Below are positions 1 to 11,061 of a DNA stretch of 64,000 bases, piece after piece; the first letter of the stretch is position 1, and each line of letters starts with the position of its first letter. Position numbers and translations under genes: made by a program. The stretch is from assembly GCA_020809705.1 (NCBI GenBank), contig CP085826.1, positions 620,001 through 684,000 of the forward strand, given 5' to 3'. Below the pieces are notes generated by a model. That model had not been told where the DNA came from, ran no database searches, and saw only the letters and a program-made list of their open reading frames with translations. This DNA is from Calonectria ilicicola (lineage: Eukaryota > Ascomycota > Sordariomycetes > Hypocreales > Nectriaceae).

Positions 1-2
1 CA

Positions 3-953
3 AAAAGTGGGAAATCTACAGTTGTGGATTGCTTACTTGCTGCTGAGGCAGATTGTAAGCTTCCACCAGCAGTCTTCGATGGATTTACTGTACTGGAAGC
101 GGCAGCATACCCAGAGTCTGGTGATGCAACAATAAAGGAAACTGAAATTCTCAAAATCTTAGAAAGGCTAATCGAGGTTGGGGCACCCCTTAATCGCGAT
201 GGAAATGCCACTCGATTAATTCTAGGCCTGATTACATCAAACTTTATGGATTGCCTCAAATTAGTGCTTGAAAAGGGCGCTGAAGTGGAAGGCATGACAT
301 CGATCTCCCGCGGCATCATGCTATCGCCTTTACAGATTGCCGCGATGCAATTAAACCTTAGAGCGATAGAGCTCTTAATAGCAAAAAAAGCCGATGTCAA
401 TGCACCAGCGTATCCTAGTGGAGGCTACACAGCTTTACAAGCAGCCATGTTGAAGTGCGACATTGCATCAGAGCAATTGAGGGTTGTAACGCTGTTATTG
501 AAGTCTGGCGCTGATGTGAATGCCCGTCCTAAAAGTGAGACTGGGCGCACGGCTTTACAAGAAGCCACTCTGGCTGAAAATGCTAACCTAGATATCATCA
601 ATCTCCTTGTACTTTATGGTGCGAAAGTCAATGCATCTCCTACCAAGCTACATGGGTTCACAGCTCTACAGGGAGCTGCGATGCGAGGAAACTTAAGAAT
701 TATGACATATCTCCTCAATAGCGGTGCAGATGTCAGCGCCCCAGCGGCCACTGTAAATGGGAGAACCGCTATTGAAGCTGCAGCTGAGAATGGAAAATAT
801 GACGCATTAAAGCTGCTTCTAAATCATAGTGAAAAGTCACCAAATACAGCAGATAGTTTTGGAAGAGCCATCGAATTCGCCAGTAAAAATAACCATTGGC
901 ATATTGCTGATTTTCTCCAAGAACATGAAAAATTAATGCAATCTTGCAGATAG
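3..953 (+). CDS. Ankyrin-repeat protein, C-terminal part (5' end outside window)
   Basis: The reading frame is open from base 3 to the stop at 951-953 with no convincing ATG at its left end, so this is the 3' part of a longer gene. It gives about 316 residues. At least six ankyrin units are visible, with the typical pattern of a T-A-L-Q-A-A helix start and a G-A-D-V-N-A hairpin; the clearest read LLKSGADVNA, LVLYGAKVNA and LLNSGADVSA. The last unit decays into a charged tail. Such arrays are protein-binding scaffolds and often form the C-terminal sensor of fungal NACHT or NB-ARC receptors. Whether an ATPase domain lies upstream cannot be seen. No intron is needed in the visible part. Confidence 0.85.
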   Translation, partial: KSGKSTVVDCLLAAEADCKLPPAVFDGFTVLEAAAYPESGDATIKETEILKILERLIEVGAPLNRDGNATRLILGLITSNFMDCLKLVLEKGAEVEGMTSISRGIMLSPLQIAAMQLNLRAIELLIAKKADVNAPAYPSGGYTALQAAMLKCDIASEQLRVVTLLLKSGADVNARPKSETGRTALQEATLAENANLDIINLLVLYGAKVNASPTKLHGFTALQGAAMRGNLRIMTYLLNSGADVSAPAATVNGRTAIEAAAENGKYDALKLLLNHSEKSPNTADSFGRAIEFASKNNHWHIADFLQEHEKLMQSCR

Positions 954-2744
954 CTCTATTCATGCGCAACGTCACATGATGGAATATTGGGCCATGCATT
1001 CATTCGGCCACTATCGAACTTTATACGAAAATAGTTATAGATCCATATACGCCATGGCATTGAATATTGGCCTAATTCCAGAATATCTTAATTCTGAAGT
1101 TTACTTTCGATACTTTGTTCTTCCCTTTAGCCTTTTCTGATTTTATCCAAGACCTCAATAGCAGCGGACTGTACGCCTTTATCAGGGATATAGGAGAGAA
1201 TATGTAAAGATTGCAAAACTAAAAAGCCATATTTGAAGAAGGTTGCATCATGTATCCTTTGTGTACAAGCTTAGGAAAATGTATTTGCACTCTTCCCTGT
1301 CTTGCCTAGCCATGGCACTGATCCACCATTCGTTTGCAAATTCGACACTGTGAAACATGCTTGTTGCCCTACGCATGGATGTATGCTTCTCTAAAGTCAA
1401 TATAATATTAATTGGGCGTCTTTTATTTCTTTCTGCCTTCTATTTTGTAACTATATGTTACTCCCAACAAAATGCGTGGTTTGTTGAATCCCACCACCCT
1501 AAAGATTCCAATGGATGTCTTTGAATAGACTCTCGAATTCCCGACCTAGAAGCTGACTACATGGATCTATTGGTTTCACAGCATGAATCTCGCCCTTGGA
1601 ATGTGGTGTGTCTAATGTCTTTCAAGTTTCCTCTGTTCGCGAGTGAAAAGCGGGCATATGTTTTACCGTGGCGAGTTGACCTACCGCCAACTGGATGAAC
1701 AATTGGATCTAGCATGTGCGCTAGGGCTGGTGGCCGTGCATCATCATCTGTGTCTAACCCAGAGCACATGAAGTTCGACCTAATCGGGGGCAGTTACCGC
1801 CATCGTGGTTCTAGATCCATCTTTCAAACTCTTCAGGACGGGAACTTAGTGGGGGCGGGAATGGGCCGCGCCGCCATGATTGGTGGGTCGAGACTCAATC
1901 CGTGGGGAATTATAGGATTAAGACTGAAACATACTGTGAGTCTATTTAGCAGGATTGCTGCTTATGGTAAACTAATCTTATTGTTGTGGAATGCCCGTAG
2001 CCAGGGTTTGCGACAGAAGCCACAATCAGCATGTGGCTAGCTGGAATACCAAATGTTAAGTGAGAGTTTGGCAAATGGCACAGACGCTATCGGATTTTAG
2101 TGTTTACTCGCCACTCATGGCAAAGAATTTCAGCTGCCATAAACCGACCCCACCAAGAACCTGATTGCGTTGCTGCATTGCCCTTGCAGCTCGAGGAACT
2201 TGTAATCTGGCTTGCTTCGAAACGCCACCAAGCCTACTGCTTTCAGCTACAACGCGATTGGCCGTTCTCCACAAACTCAGATTGCAAATTGCTCTGGCCC
2301 TATTCGCTATGAGGCCAGTGCCGAGAACCCATCATTAGACATTTCCCTATTGCCCATAGTGCAAGCCAAGACATGCTATAGACTCTGAAAACCGCGGAGT
2401 TTAGATACGCATGTGAGGGAGCTGACGAAGCAAATGCCAAAGCGCTTTATCGCTTATGTTTTCTACATTCTCATTGGATAATCCCCCCGGTAATGAGACG
2501 CCACGATACCAAAGGCATGGAGTCCATTCGGTTCAGGCTGAGTCAAGCCTCTTGCCAATATGAATGGAGATTTGATTATGGTGTTAAACATATATAAAGC
2601 ACAGGGTGCACTTGCACTCGCCTCCGAGAGAGCAACACACCTCGCAAACGATCTCATTACCGCAATTCAAATTTCCAACTCGCCTGAGATCATTGATTCC
2701 GACCCCTTTCTCTTCAAGTTAAAAGCTACACCTACCTCTCAAAC
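954..2744. other. Intergenic, no supported gene
   Basis: About 1.8 kb with only short open frames (70 to 108 codons), none of which shows a domain, a start context or a splice structure. The last 150 bases are the likely promoter and leader of the gene starting at 2745; a TATATAAA-like stretch lies near 2590. Confidence 0.6.
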
Positions 2745-4052
2745 ATGGGTTCCCCGGCAATCCTTTCCGATGACTTAACTAAGGAGCCTGTCATCGCCGC
2801 TGAACCTGTCTCCAGTTGCCCCTTGCATGTGCTGCCAAGAAGTTACCAGGTCCAATCTATCGATCACAAGTTCACAGATTCTACACCAGTCGCAGCTACG
2901 GTTTTGTCCACGACAGCAAACACAGACCCCACTCTTGACATTCTCTTCCCTCTTCAAGGCACCTATCGTGGCCCCGGTTTCAATACCATCTTTCGACCGA
3001 GAAATCACGGAAGTGATCCATTTCCTGCCGCCATTAATGACGACTTACAGGATAATGTTCTGCAACTCAATCTTACGCAGGAGACCTGGACCTTTACTAG
3101 CCTTGGAGGACAAGTTCCCAACCGTGGCTTGCGCAATCAAGCTGACATAATGCTCAGTGGAGTTTCGTATGTGCAACAAGTCGACGACGTTGGCGATCCT
3201 TCTGGCAAACGCCTTTCTGATCCTATAAAGGCTACATGCGAGAACAAGTCACTTGGGATTCATACGGAGCCCGGTCTCATTATGGTTGTGCCTCCATCAG
3301 ATGCTAATCCTAAAATTGGAACGACCATCTCGCGCATGGCTTCTATCCCACACGGCACAACCATCAACCTACAGGGCCTAGCACCGACAAAGGATGATAT
3401 CACTACTTCACCACCAACATTTCACCAGGTTGACATCACCCCCTTCACAATTGGTGTGCAAAGCGACAAGAAGCATTTCCCCAGCCAACTCGTTAAGGAT
3501 GAAACCACGCCTCGTATTCCACAGGATCTGTCACTATTCGATACAGCTGGTACTATCACTCACAAAATTCTAAAGGACCCCAACACGTTGCTACGCCAGG
3601 CAAATGAGGGGAAAAACATCACGAATAGTTTCGCTTTCAAGCTGTCATCCGATCCCCTGCTGAATCAGAAGGGCGCAGGAACTACCAACATCGCTTTCCT
3701 TCAGGGCGGATCCCTGGGGCCCAACGCCAACGTTCCCCGGGTGGAAGCGACATTTTGGTTCTCAACCGTGGTCTACGACGTTGCTCTTAAGCCGTTCAAA
3801 CGTGATGAGAAAAAGGAGGATGACTACATGGAACTTAGGCCAGTCGGGGTTCCTGATGATAAGCCTGAAGACGGAACCTTCCCCGTATTCCAAGTCAAGC
3901 ATAATGTCACTGAGGCCAAGACCATACGTGTCTCTGTTACGCAGATCCAGTATTCTCAGACGGTCATACTAGACTTTGCACCACTCAGCTGGCCGCATGT
4001 GTCGGTCGCGACTCTTCTCCCTGCGAGAGTGCTGATTCCTGAAGAATCCTAA
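2745..4052 (+). CDS. Intronless beta-barrel protein, heme-binding-like family
   Basis: One exon of 435 residues. The family signature I recognise runs from a G-T-Y-R-G-P-G-F-N motif (residues 72-80) through LNLTQETWTF (108-117), PNRGL (125-129) and an IHTEPG motif (172-177) to RMASIPHGTTINLQG (197-211). Similar proteins are common in bacteria and fungi and, as I recall, are labelled heme-binding proteins because of likeness to small lipocalin-type barrels; the biochemical role is not established. There is no signal peptide; the first 60 residues look disordered. The ATG at 2745 is the first in frame and follows an A-rich context. It has no clear functional link to either neighbour. The call rests on remembered family motifs, so the function is uncertain. 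Confidence 0.6.
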   Translation: MGSPAILSDDLTKEPVIAAEPVSSCPLHVLPRSYQVQSIDHKFTDSTPVAATVLSTTANTDPTLDILFPLQGTYRGPGFNTIFRPRNHGSDPFPAAINDDLQDNVLQLNLTQETWTFTSLGGQVPNRGLRNQADIMLSGVSYVQQVDDVGDPSGKRLSDPIKATCENKSLGIHTEPGLIMVVPPSDANPKIGTTISRMASIPHGTTINLQGLAPTKDDITTSPPTFHQVDITPFTIGVQSDKKHFPSQLVKDETTPRIPQDLSLFDTAGTITHKILKDPNTLLRQANEGKNITNSFAFKLSSDPLLNQKGAGTTNIAFLQGGSLGPNANVPRVEATFWFSTVVYDVALKPFKRDEKKEDDYMELRPVGVPDDKPEDGTFPVFQVKHNVTEAKTIRVSVTQIQYSQTVILDFAPLSWPHVSVATLLPARVLIPEES

Positions 4053-4398
4053 ATGCCATGACGATTAATATTGTCTGAGTGGATTCGTGTGGAGACGATA
4101 GTATTTGGTAAAAATGGAAATTTACTTTATTCGACGAGATTAAAATGCCTACTTCCAGGTTTTGTGCATATGGAGTAATTTGTTGGTCGAGTGTGAGATG
4201 ACGAAAATTCAACCTTCGAGCATTATAAAAGGTTACCCGAGAGTTATGTATATAATATTTGCATCATATTTTCCAGTACTGCAGCATAATATATTGTGAA
4301 AGTGAATAATACACATTTCTAGAATGTAGTCAGATTTGTACCCTTGGTACTCAACACCTTCCTTCACAGAGTTGGAAACCCAGACCGTACTTGTAATC
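4053..4398. other. Convergent 3' region
   Basis: AT-rich spacer between the ends of the beta-barrel gene and the dihydroxyacetone kinase gene, which converge here. Only 3' UTRs and polyadenylation signals are expected; nothing else is seen. Confidence 0.6.
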
Positions 4399-6315
4399 TC
4401 AATTTCTTAGCCCTCTTTCTAGACCTTCCAATAACGCTACTACGCTAATCGCTCCTGGATCAGGAACTTGTTCCCAGCCCTCTTCGTTGACATACACGGC
4501 CCTCCCAAATGCTGGTTTGAGGCCCTTGGTTTTCTCTGCTCCTTTATCAGCGGCCAATACTGCGTCTTTAAGTCCATTTTCCAGGTACTGCACAAATGGC
4601 TCCAGAGCATCCATCATGGTTCTATCTCCTGAACGCGCAGGAGTGACATTCTGGACCGTGTCGAGAGCTCCCCGAACAGCAGTTGACCATTCCACTATTC
4701 CCATTTCTGTAGGGTTCATTTGTCGTACTTTTGATGCAAGGCCGTTGAAGAATAGCCCGTATATCGCTCCTGAAGTGCCGTCCATACTTGTCTCAACGGC
4801 ATGCGCTATTCCTAACACATAATCCAAGAGGCTTGTAGACTGAGATAATTTATCGCTGTTCAGGATTTCCAAAACAGCTCGACAACCTCGTTCAAGAGTA
4901 AGACCACAATCTCCGTCTCCAACCACTAGATCATACTCAGTAATTGCTGGGACAGCAGCCAGTGCCGATTCGCATGCTCCCGAAACCGCCCGGTGGATGG
5001 CGTTAGCATCAACTGTAGCCATATTAGAGAGGTAAAATGAAATTGGTGTAGATTCTACCGACCTTTTGTTTTTGATTCATCCAACGTGCTGTTTTCTGAT
5101 ACCTTGCTGTCACAAACCTGAGAAAATTCTTTCTTACCCTGTACCATTTTCTCCCTCTCTTGTGCTGGCACAAACACGGCAGGCCAGCCCACTGTCGACG
5201 TAGGTGCATCTAAATAACTGAGAATCTCGTCGTTTACTCGAAGCAATGTAATGCTAAATCCAGGACCATTTAGACTGGTCATAAAGGTGCCGCTGTAGGT
5301 TCTTACTGGGTTATAGCCAAGATTTTCTAAATATCCATTCAGCGCGCAGTCGCACAAAAGCCATCATTAGAATGAATATCTTACCAAGTTTCTTGATTAC
5401 TTTCGTTGTAACTGCGGAAAGCTCCAAAACCGACAAAGAACCCAAATTATTTACCACAAGCATCACATCATCTTCTGGGGTGAATTCAACGTAGTTGAAC
5501 TCTTGGAGGCTCTGATCCAGCAGATATCGGAGCATCTCATCAATGAGATTATTTGGGCTTTCTTCGTGCGCACGACGGTGAACCCCCGGCTCGTTATGGA
5601 TTCCCATTCCAATTTCGACTTGGTCCGGCTTCAGTGCATGGTGAGTTTTTGGTGGCTGACCGGGGATGTGGACGTGATCTAGAGACGAGCCAATTGTAGC
5701 CAATCCAGAATTGACCACCTTTGCCATGGCAAGGCAATCATCCATAGACTTTTGCGCCATGACCATTGCACCGAGAATCTTATGCATAAGAGCTGTACCT
5801 GCAAGGCCTCGTCGGCCGACTTTTTTGGTCTTCGTTCTCTCCAGCGATACATCATCACCAACAACTACCACCTCTACCCTCAGGTCGAGCTCTGCCCGTG
5901 CTTTCTCGGCAGCCTGGTGGAAATGAAAGAGGTCTCCCGTGTAGTTTTTGACAATAAGGATGGTTCCAGCTGGTCCACAAACCTTGCGTATACAGTTGTA
6001 GATTTGGGTGACTCCGGGAGATGCAAAGATATTACCAGACACGGCAGCACTAAGCATCCCAGGACCAACGTACGTGGCGTGTGCTGGTTCATGGCCGGCC
6101 CCACCGCCTGAAACCAGTGCTACATTTGTCTCAGCATCATGTGTGGTTGAGTAGATGGCTATTAGTTGTCAGAAAATAGTCTAAATTCGGCAATTTATAG
6201 CGTTCTCACTCTTATTTGACCTGTCAAGTACAAGACCTGGGTGTTGATAGGTCAAGCTCTCGAGGGCATCCGCCACCAGATCAACATCGCTGTTGATGAA
6301 ATGCTTTGTCAACAT
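4399..6315 (-). CDS. DAK1: Dihydroxyacetone kinase (Dak1 + Dak2 domains)
   Basis: Four exons on the minus strand: 6315-6210, 6158-5385, 5326-5063 and 5012-4399. Introns are 51, 58 and 50 nt, all in phase, giving 585 residues, the usual length of the yeast-type ATP-dependent enzyme. The Dak1 half has SGGGAGHEPAH and EIGMGIHNEPG; His223 in the latter lies where the family's substrate-binding histidine is found (about 218-220 in bacterial DhaK). NNLGS and GFSITLL follow. The Dak2 half carries the nucleotide-binding VGDGDCG and the downstream GDRTMMDAL motif. The enzyme makes dihydroxyacetone phosphate in the cytosol; some relatives phosphorylate other short ketoses such as erythrulose. It is divergent from the aldolase gene across a 503-bp spacer that carries candidate sites for the cluster regulator. 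The third donor (GTCGGT) is weak but is the only one that keeps frame. Confidence 0.93.
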
Positions 6316-6494
6316 CGTGACTTAATGCGTTGTTGATTCATAAAATGACTCTAGAATGACATAATTCACAAGAAATATCCTAATATTTAAATTGAGTCGA
6401 CAAAATACGCTTTTAGAACAATCTCATCCATTCACAGGTTGCTCAACTGAGCCGAACTGGTAATTGCGGGCTAAACATCGGCAAAAGGCAACAA

Positions 6495-6506
6495 TTCCGA
6501 TCGGAA
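6495..6506. promoter_or_regulatory. Perfect CGG palindrome TTCCGATCGGAA
   Basis: A perfect 12-bp inverted repeat with two CGG half-sites facing outward, within AATTCCGATCGGAA at 6493-6506. Zn2Cys6 proteins bind paired CGG triplets, so this is a candidate operator for the regulator encoded at 8050-10811. It lies about 310 bp upstream of the aldolase start and 180 bp upstream of the kinase start. Confidence 0.5.
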
Positions 6507-6543
6507 AAAGAACAGACGGAGCCATGAGTATTGCCTCAACACC

Positions 6544-6560
6544 CCGAATTGGCTCCGATT
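6544..6560. promoter_or_regulatory. Two CCGAATT/TCCGATT half-sites
   Basis: CCGAATT (6544-6550) and TCCGATT (6554-6560) are direct copies of the same half-site, 10 bp apart. They resemble the palindrome at 6495 and support a multi-site control region. Confidence 0.35.
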
Positions 6561-6630
6561 CACGATGCTATTTTTCCATATCATTATTGATCCCGGCTTC
6601 TCATTCTTTCTTGTATAATTCCATGAAAAG

Positions 6631-6656
6631 CCGATGTCGGAACACTCCCGGAATTG
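6631..6656. promoter_or_regulatory. CGG cluster CCGATGTCGGAA and CCCGGAATTG
   Basis: CCGATGTCGGAA (6631-6642) is a short inverted pair, followed by CCCGGAATTG. Both contain CGGAA and match the recurrent element of this gene block. Confidence 0.4.
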
Positions 6657-6818
6657 CGCGACGTTTGCGACTGGGAATTCTCATGGTAGGCAATCTGCAG
6701 GTTTACTTCGGATTTTACTGCAAATAATGTGCTCTTTTAAACCTCTGTCGTTATTCAAAACTTGAATGCTCAGTCTGTATTTTACAAATATTCAGAAATC
6801 TCACACTCAGTTCTAAAA

Positions 6819-7794
6819 ATGGAGTACCCAGCCAACAACCGGACGTGGCAAATCATCCACAATGCTCGAAAGGGCGGCTACGCCGTAGGCGGCTTCTGCG
6901 TGTCCGTCGCCATTCTAATCCAAATTCGATTAATGCAGAAGTATGCTGACTCTCATTATGCAGGTACAACACAGAGGGTGTTTTGGCGGTTGTTCGGGCT
7001 GCAGAAAGATGCCGCTCGCCGGCCATGATCCAATTCTTCCCGTGGACTCTTCACTTTCAAGGCCCTGCATTCATAAAATACGCTGCCGAGGTGGCACACA
7101 ATGCATCGGTGCCCATCTCAGTCCACCTTGACCACTGTCTTAAGCCTGAAGATGCAGATCTCGCATTAGACTGTGCATTCGACTCCATCATGGTGGACGG
7201 GTCCATGTTTGATGAAGAGGAAAATATCAGATACGTCCGCTCTGTCGTCGAGAGGGCAAAGGAAAAGAACATCACGGTGGAAGCAGAGCTAGGTAGGATG
7301 GAAGGCGGCGAAGATGGTCTCCCCGAGATCGATATGGAAACTGTTTGGACAGATCCCGAAGGCGCTGCCGAATTCGTCCGGTCTACAGGGGTACATTTTC
7401 TTGCCCCAAGTTTTGGGAATGTCCATGGGCCATACCCTGCCGGTGGAGCTGAGAAGCACTGGCAGCTCGGGCGGTAAGTAATGATGACGATGGCCAAGTA
7501 CACATCTAATTCAGTCCTAGTTTGGAGAAGATACATCAAACTCTTGGAGACGCCACCCCACTTGTCCTCCATGGAACACACCCCTTGTCGGATGACATGG
7601 TTAGAGTAGCAATGGCTCGAGGAATGGTGAAGGTCAACCAGAACCGGAATGTCAGGAATGGCTATCATAAATACATAGAGGAGAATTGCGCCAAGACGGA
7701 GCTCACTAAATTGCAGACCGAGGGCGTCGAGGTTTACTCTCAGGGAGTAGAGAGGCTGATGGTGGAAGTATTCAATTCAGCGGGCAAGGCCTAA
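6819..7794 (+). CDS. Class II ketose-(bis)phosphate aldolase family protein
   Basis: Three exons, 6819-6901, 6964-7473 and 7521-7794, with introns of 62 and 47 nt, give 288 residues, the usual size for this zinc aldolase family. The core motifs are VYNTEGVLAVVRAAE, SVHLDHC with two candidate metal-site histidines (His82, His85), DSIMVDGS, EAELGRMEG and FGNVHGPYP. The usual phosphate-grip loop HGGSG is replaced by HGTHPLSDD, and the usual KVNxxTD stretch reads KVNQNRN, so the substrate may differ from fructose 1,6-bisphosphate. The reaction would be reversible cleavage of a ketose phosphate into dihydroxyacetone phosphate and an aldehyde. The neighbouring dihydroxyacetone kinase fits a pathway that feeds trioses into glycolysis. 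It is transcribed towards the Zn2Cys6 gene, 255 bp away. Confidence 0.85.
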
Positions 7795-7900
7795 ATTGGC
7801 CTCAATTCGCCGATTCTCCACCAAATTCGAGTGGCACCATCCTAGTCTGGTCTGGTGATTGTTTTTTTAGCACGTACCTAGTGTGATGTAGCGTGGACAT

Positions 7901-7924
7901 TTCCGACCGTCGGAATTGGTCGGC
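7901..7924. promoter_or_regulatory. CGG palindrome upstream of the Zn2Cys6 gene
   Basis: TTCCGA-N3-TCGGAA (7901-7915) is an inverted CGG pair that runs into ATTGGTCGGC, adding a third CGG. It lies 135 bp upstream of the regulator's own ATG, suggesting autoregulation by the same protein that would read the sites at 6.5 and 12.25 kb. Confidence 0.5.
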
Positions 7925-8049
7925 ATTACCCCACAATCAATCCTTCTTGAATTCCGCTCCTCATCTGATTTTCGTTTCTCCATATTCCACAGCCCTTGCC
8001 GCAAGATACGGCTACCAATCAGTCATTCCAGCTGCGCCTGTCTCGAATC

Positions 8050-10811
8050 ATGATGGCCGATGATAATCCGACTGCCCCCTCTCCGAATCCACCTGGGAGG
8101 AAATATGTGACGAGGTATGTCTTAGTTGGTGGGAGTGCCTGTAATGACAAGAGCGTGAATTGAACAATCTGGTTCTAAAAGGGCTTGCGATGCTTGTAAA
8201 AAGAGAAAGTCCAAGTGCGACGGCTGCGAGGTTTGCCATCCCATCCCCCAGCAATCGTCCATGCTCACCTGTGTCTCTCAAGCCTTGTTCGAGATGCCAA
8301 AATTCCGACATTGGTAAATCAATTCCATAGTGAAGCATATTGCTCCCAATTTACATCTGAATACTAATATCCATTAGAATGCACCTACAACTCCTCGTAT
8401 AATAGAGTTCAACGACGGTTCAATGTAAGTCGGCCTCAAGACTGACAAGTTGCGTAACTTGGATTGACAAAGCTCAGCCCTTTAATCGAAACCAAACGCA
8501 AGGGTCCTCGAAGTCTTCATCTTCCCTAAATTCAGGTAAAAGGACTGTGATACAAAGAGCTTCGAACACCAACAAAGCAAACATCGATAACTCGACAAAA
8601 GCTCCTGTAGTGGATAATTCCAGTAAGTCAACAAAGCAGCACATTAAAATCACTGCACTAACGCATCTGTACAGGTGATGCAAGCGTACATGCATTCTTA
8701 AAACAAGTCTCAGGTCATCTTGCACAGATCGGACAAGGTCTGCCAAGAAACCTGTTCAAGCAAGATCACGACGTACTGAACGGCGGAAACGATGACATTC
8801 AGACGATGATCCTCCCGGACGAAGCAACCGCTAAAGAATACGTACAATGTTTCTTCGAACATGCCAACGTGACTTATCGATACATTGCCCAAAATGATAT
8901 CAACGAGATTCTTGAACAGGTATACAAGGAGGAGGATGCAACCTTACAAAATCACACCAAGATGGCTATATTCTTGCTCGTTATGGGGATTGGGTGAGAA
9001 CCATCTATCTATGGTCACACTATTGTCACAATTTCTAACAGATCACAGCTGCATATGGCTTTCTTCATGGAAGAATAAACCTCTTCCACCTTACAAGAAA
9101 AAAGCGTAGTCTTCTTCATGCCTACTTCTGTTGACGCATTTTCATTCTGACAAGTTCCAGCTTTCAGTTTTTGCAGGGTGCCCAGTTACGCCTGGATAAG
9201 CTACAACAAATGTTTCCACCAACAATAGGCATTTTGCAGGCTCATTTACTAAAGGTTTGTGTACCGCCCTGTCTGTGTTCTCAAGGCTTACAGTTGGGAA
9301 GTGTCAGCTTGAGCTCGCTGCGAGCAGATTTAATTCTGCTTGGATGACTTTGGGGTTAACGGTTCGACTTGGCCAAGTTATTGATATCCAAAAAGAGCGC
9401 GAGTCTTCAGATGTCCTAGAGACACATAGTAGGAGAGCTTTATTCTGGGCAATGTTCATCATTGATCGGTAAGCTCCCAAAACTAGGTGGCAATTTGCCT
9501 CTACTTAGCCATGACTAGGTATCTCTCAGCCAGCCTCGGACGCCCTATGGCAATTAATGAGCAAGATATAACGATAGCATTTCCATCGGAGTTTGACAGC
9601 CCGATCATATCGCGTTATGGGACACAAGAACCGCGAATCACCGCTGGAGCGATTGCTCATGCACGGTACATTATCCTTGATACGAATAATATCTCAATCC
9701 TAGTTGACAATTTAAAGCCTCACAAAGATATTGGGACATGCCATCTCCCGGCTCTACCCGGCAGCTCGATGTATCCCAACACCAAAAGAGAAAATAGTGG
9801 CCGAACTGGAGGGTGAGCTCGAACAGTGGCTCCAGGACACGCCCGATTTCTTTCATCCTCAGCCAGATTCTGCCAGTCCTTCCAACGACAGTTTTTATGA
9901 TATCCCATGGATCTTTCGCAGGCAACAAAAAACAATCAAGTCAGCGTTTTACTTTGTAAACATGATCATTTATCGAGGCCATTTGCTAGAGGAGTTTCTC
10001 CACCAAGCTCCCAACACACCCCAAGAAAGCTCTCCCTCCATTCAAGTTAAAAAGTGCGTCGAAAATGCATTAGCCATGACGAAATTGGCAGCAGGCGCTG
10101 CAGCCGAAAAATACTCTTACAATCCGACATTCTGGGTGAGTGCAACGAACACCAATTTGCTGTAGTCACATAATTGCTCACCGCCTTCCAAGACAACTTC
10201 ATATTTTATCTTTTGTGCTATTTCTATCCTCCTCGTATACTTGACTCTCTATCAAGACTCTGAAGACCGTGAGGCGATTGAAGAAGTTGTGCAAGAGGCC
10301 ATGAAGCTTCATCGTAAACTGGATACAAGCGCCAACATGAATGCGCAAAAGCTGTTAGAGGTAATATGGATTCCTTACAAACCATACCACAACATTTCAG
10401 CTAATAGTTCCTTCTGCAAAGGAGTCTCGGTTTGTCGCACAAAATTTACACGATGCCACTTCACATCCACAAAATCCATCAGATCAGCCCTCATCATTAG
10501 CTCTGACCCGTCATTTCCTTCCATCTGACGACGTCTCCTTATCACTACAGGGTGAGCCCTCGGCGCAGTCCACCATTCAACATCCCTATATGCCATGGCC
10601 ACCATTGAACTCGATTCAAAACTCACATACGGCTCTTAATAACCTGGTGAGTAAATATCCAGTTTCGTGTTATGACAGTCTAACAAGTAGGGGAAAACAG
10701 TGTGACATCGAAGAATATGAAATCAATAACAACTTTGACGTGATTATGGATATTGGGTTTGATAGTACACTATTTCACAGTACAGATGGTCCTGAAAACC
10801 TGCAGTTTTAA
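8050..10811 (+). CDS. Zn2Cys6 transcription factor, likely cluster regulator
   Basis: Fourteen exons join in frame: 8050-8114, 8182-8230, 8283-8313, 8378-8424, 8478-8622, 8675-8993, 9049-9105, 9161-9254, 9302-9468, 9519-9665, 9718-10135, 10193-10360, 10422-10646 and 10701-10811. They give 680 residues. The N-terminal binuclear cluster has spacing C-x2-C-x6-C-x5-C-x2-C-x6-C and starts with ACDACKKRKSKC. The middle holds the fungal-type regulatory domain, with NSAWMTLGLTVRLGQ, RRALFWAMFIIDRYLSASLG and GRPMAINEQDI. The C-terminal third has a conserved FWTTSYFIFCAIS segment. It should act in the nucleus on CGG pairs. Its position between the aldolase and dehydrogenase genes, and the shared CGG elements, make it the probable local activator. 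Exons 7 and 8 are the least certain joins. An ATG at 8053 is an alternative start. Confidence 0.88.
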
Positions 10812-11061
10812 ATAATCCTAAAAGTCTTGCACTCGATCTGCTTGAAACTCCAACTCACTTAAAAGACGCCTAGTCAATATTGGGCAGGATGATTCGATTC
10901 GCAAGTTAAAGTTCCATCGTTATCCAGTGATAAGAAATCAGAACCATGAGCAAGTATGAGGATATGGTGCAATTTGGTTTCTCTATTCTGCATATTTCTA
11001 ACCCAAGCTTCCTCAATATGAACCATCTATTATCTTATGTGTTGAGGGATGTTACTCAGAC

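Larger units (their letters stand above)
6316..6818. other. Divergent promoter region of kinase and aldolase genes
   Basis: No gene. This spacer separates the divergent starts of the kinase (minus) and the aldolase (plus). It holds several CGG-containing elements related to TCGGAATT, listed separately, consistent with shared control of both genes. Confidence 0.65.

Noticed and set aside
1714..2040. 108-codon plus-strand frame
   Set aside because: No recognisable domain or homology pattern; isolated in non-coding DNA.
9098..9131. Apparent frameshift in the Zn2Cys6 gene, suggested by a plausible RSLLHAYF reading
   Set aside because: Exons 9049-9105 and 9161-9254 with introns 8994-9048 and 9106-9160 join in frame through to the family motifs, and the 14-exon sum is a multiple of three, so no lesion is needed.
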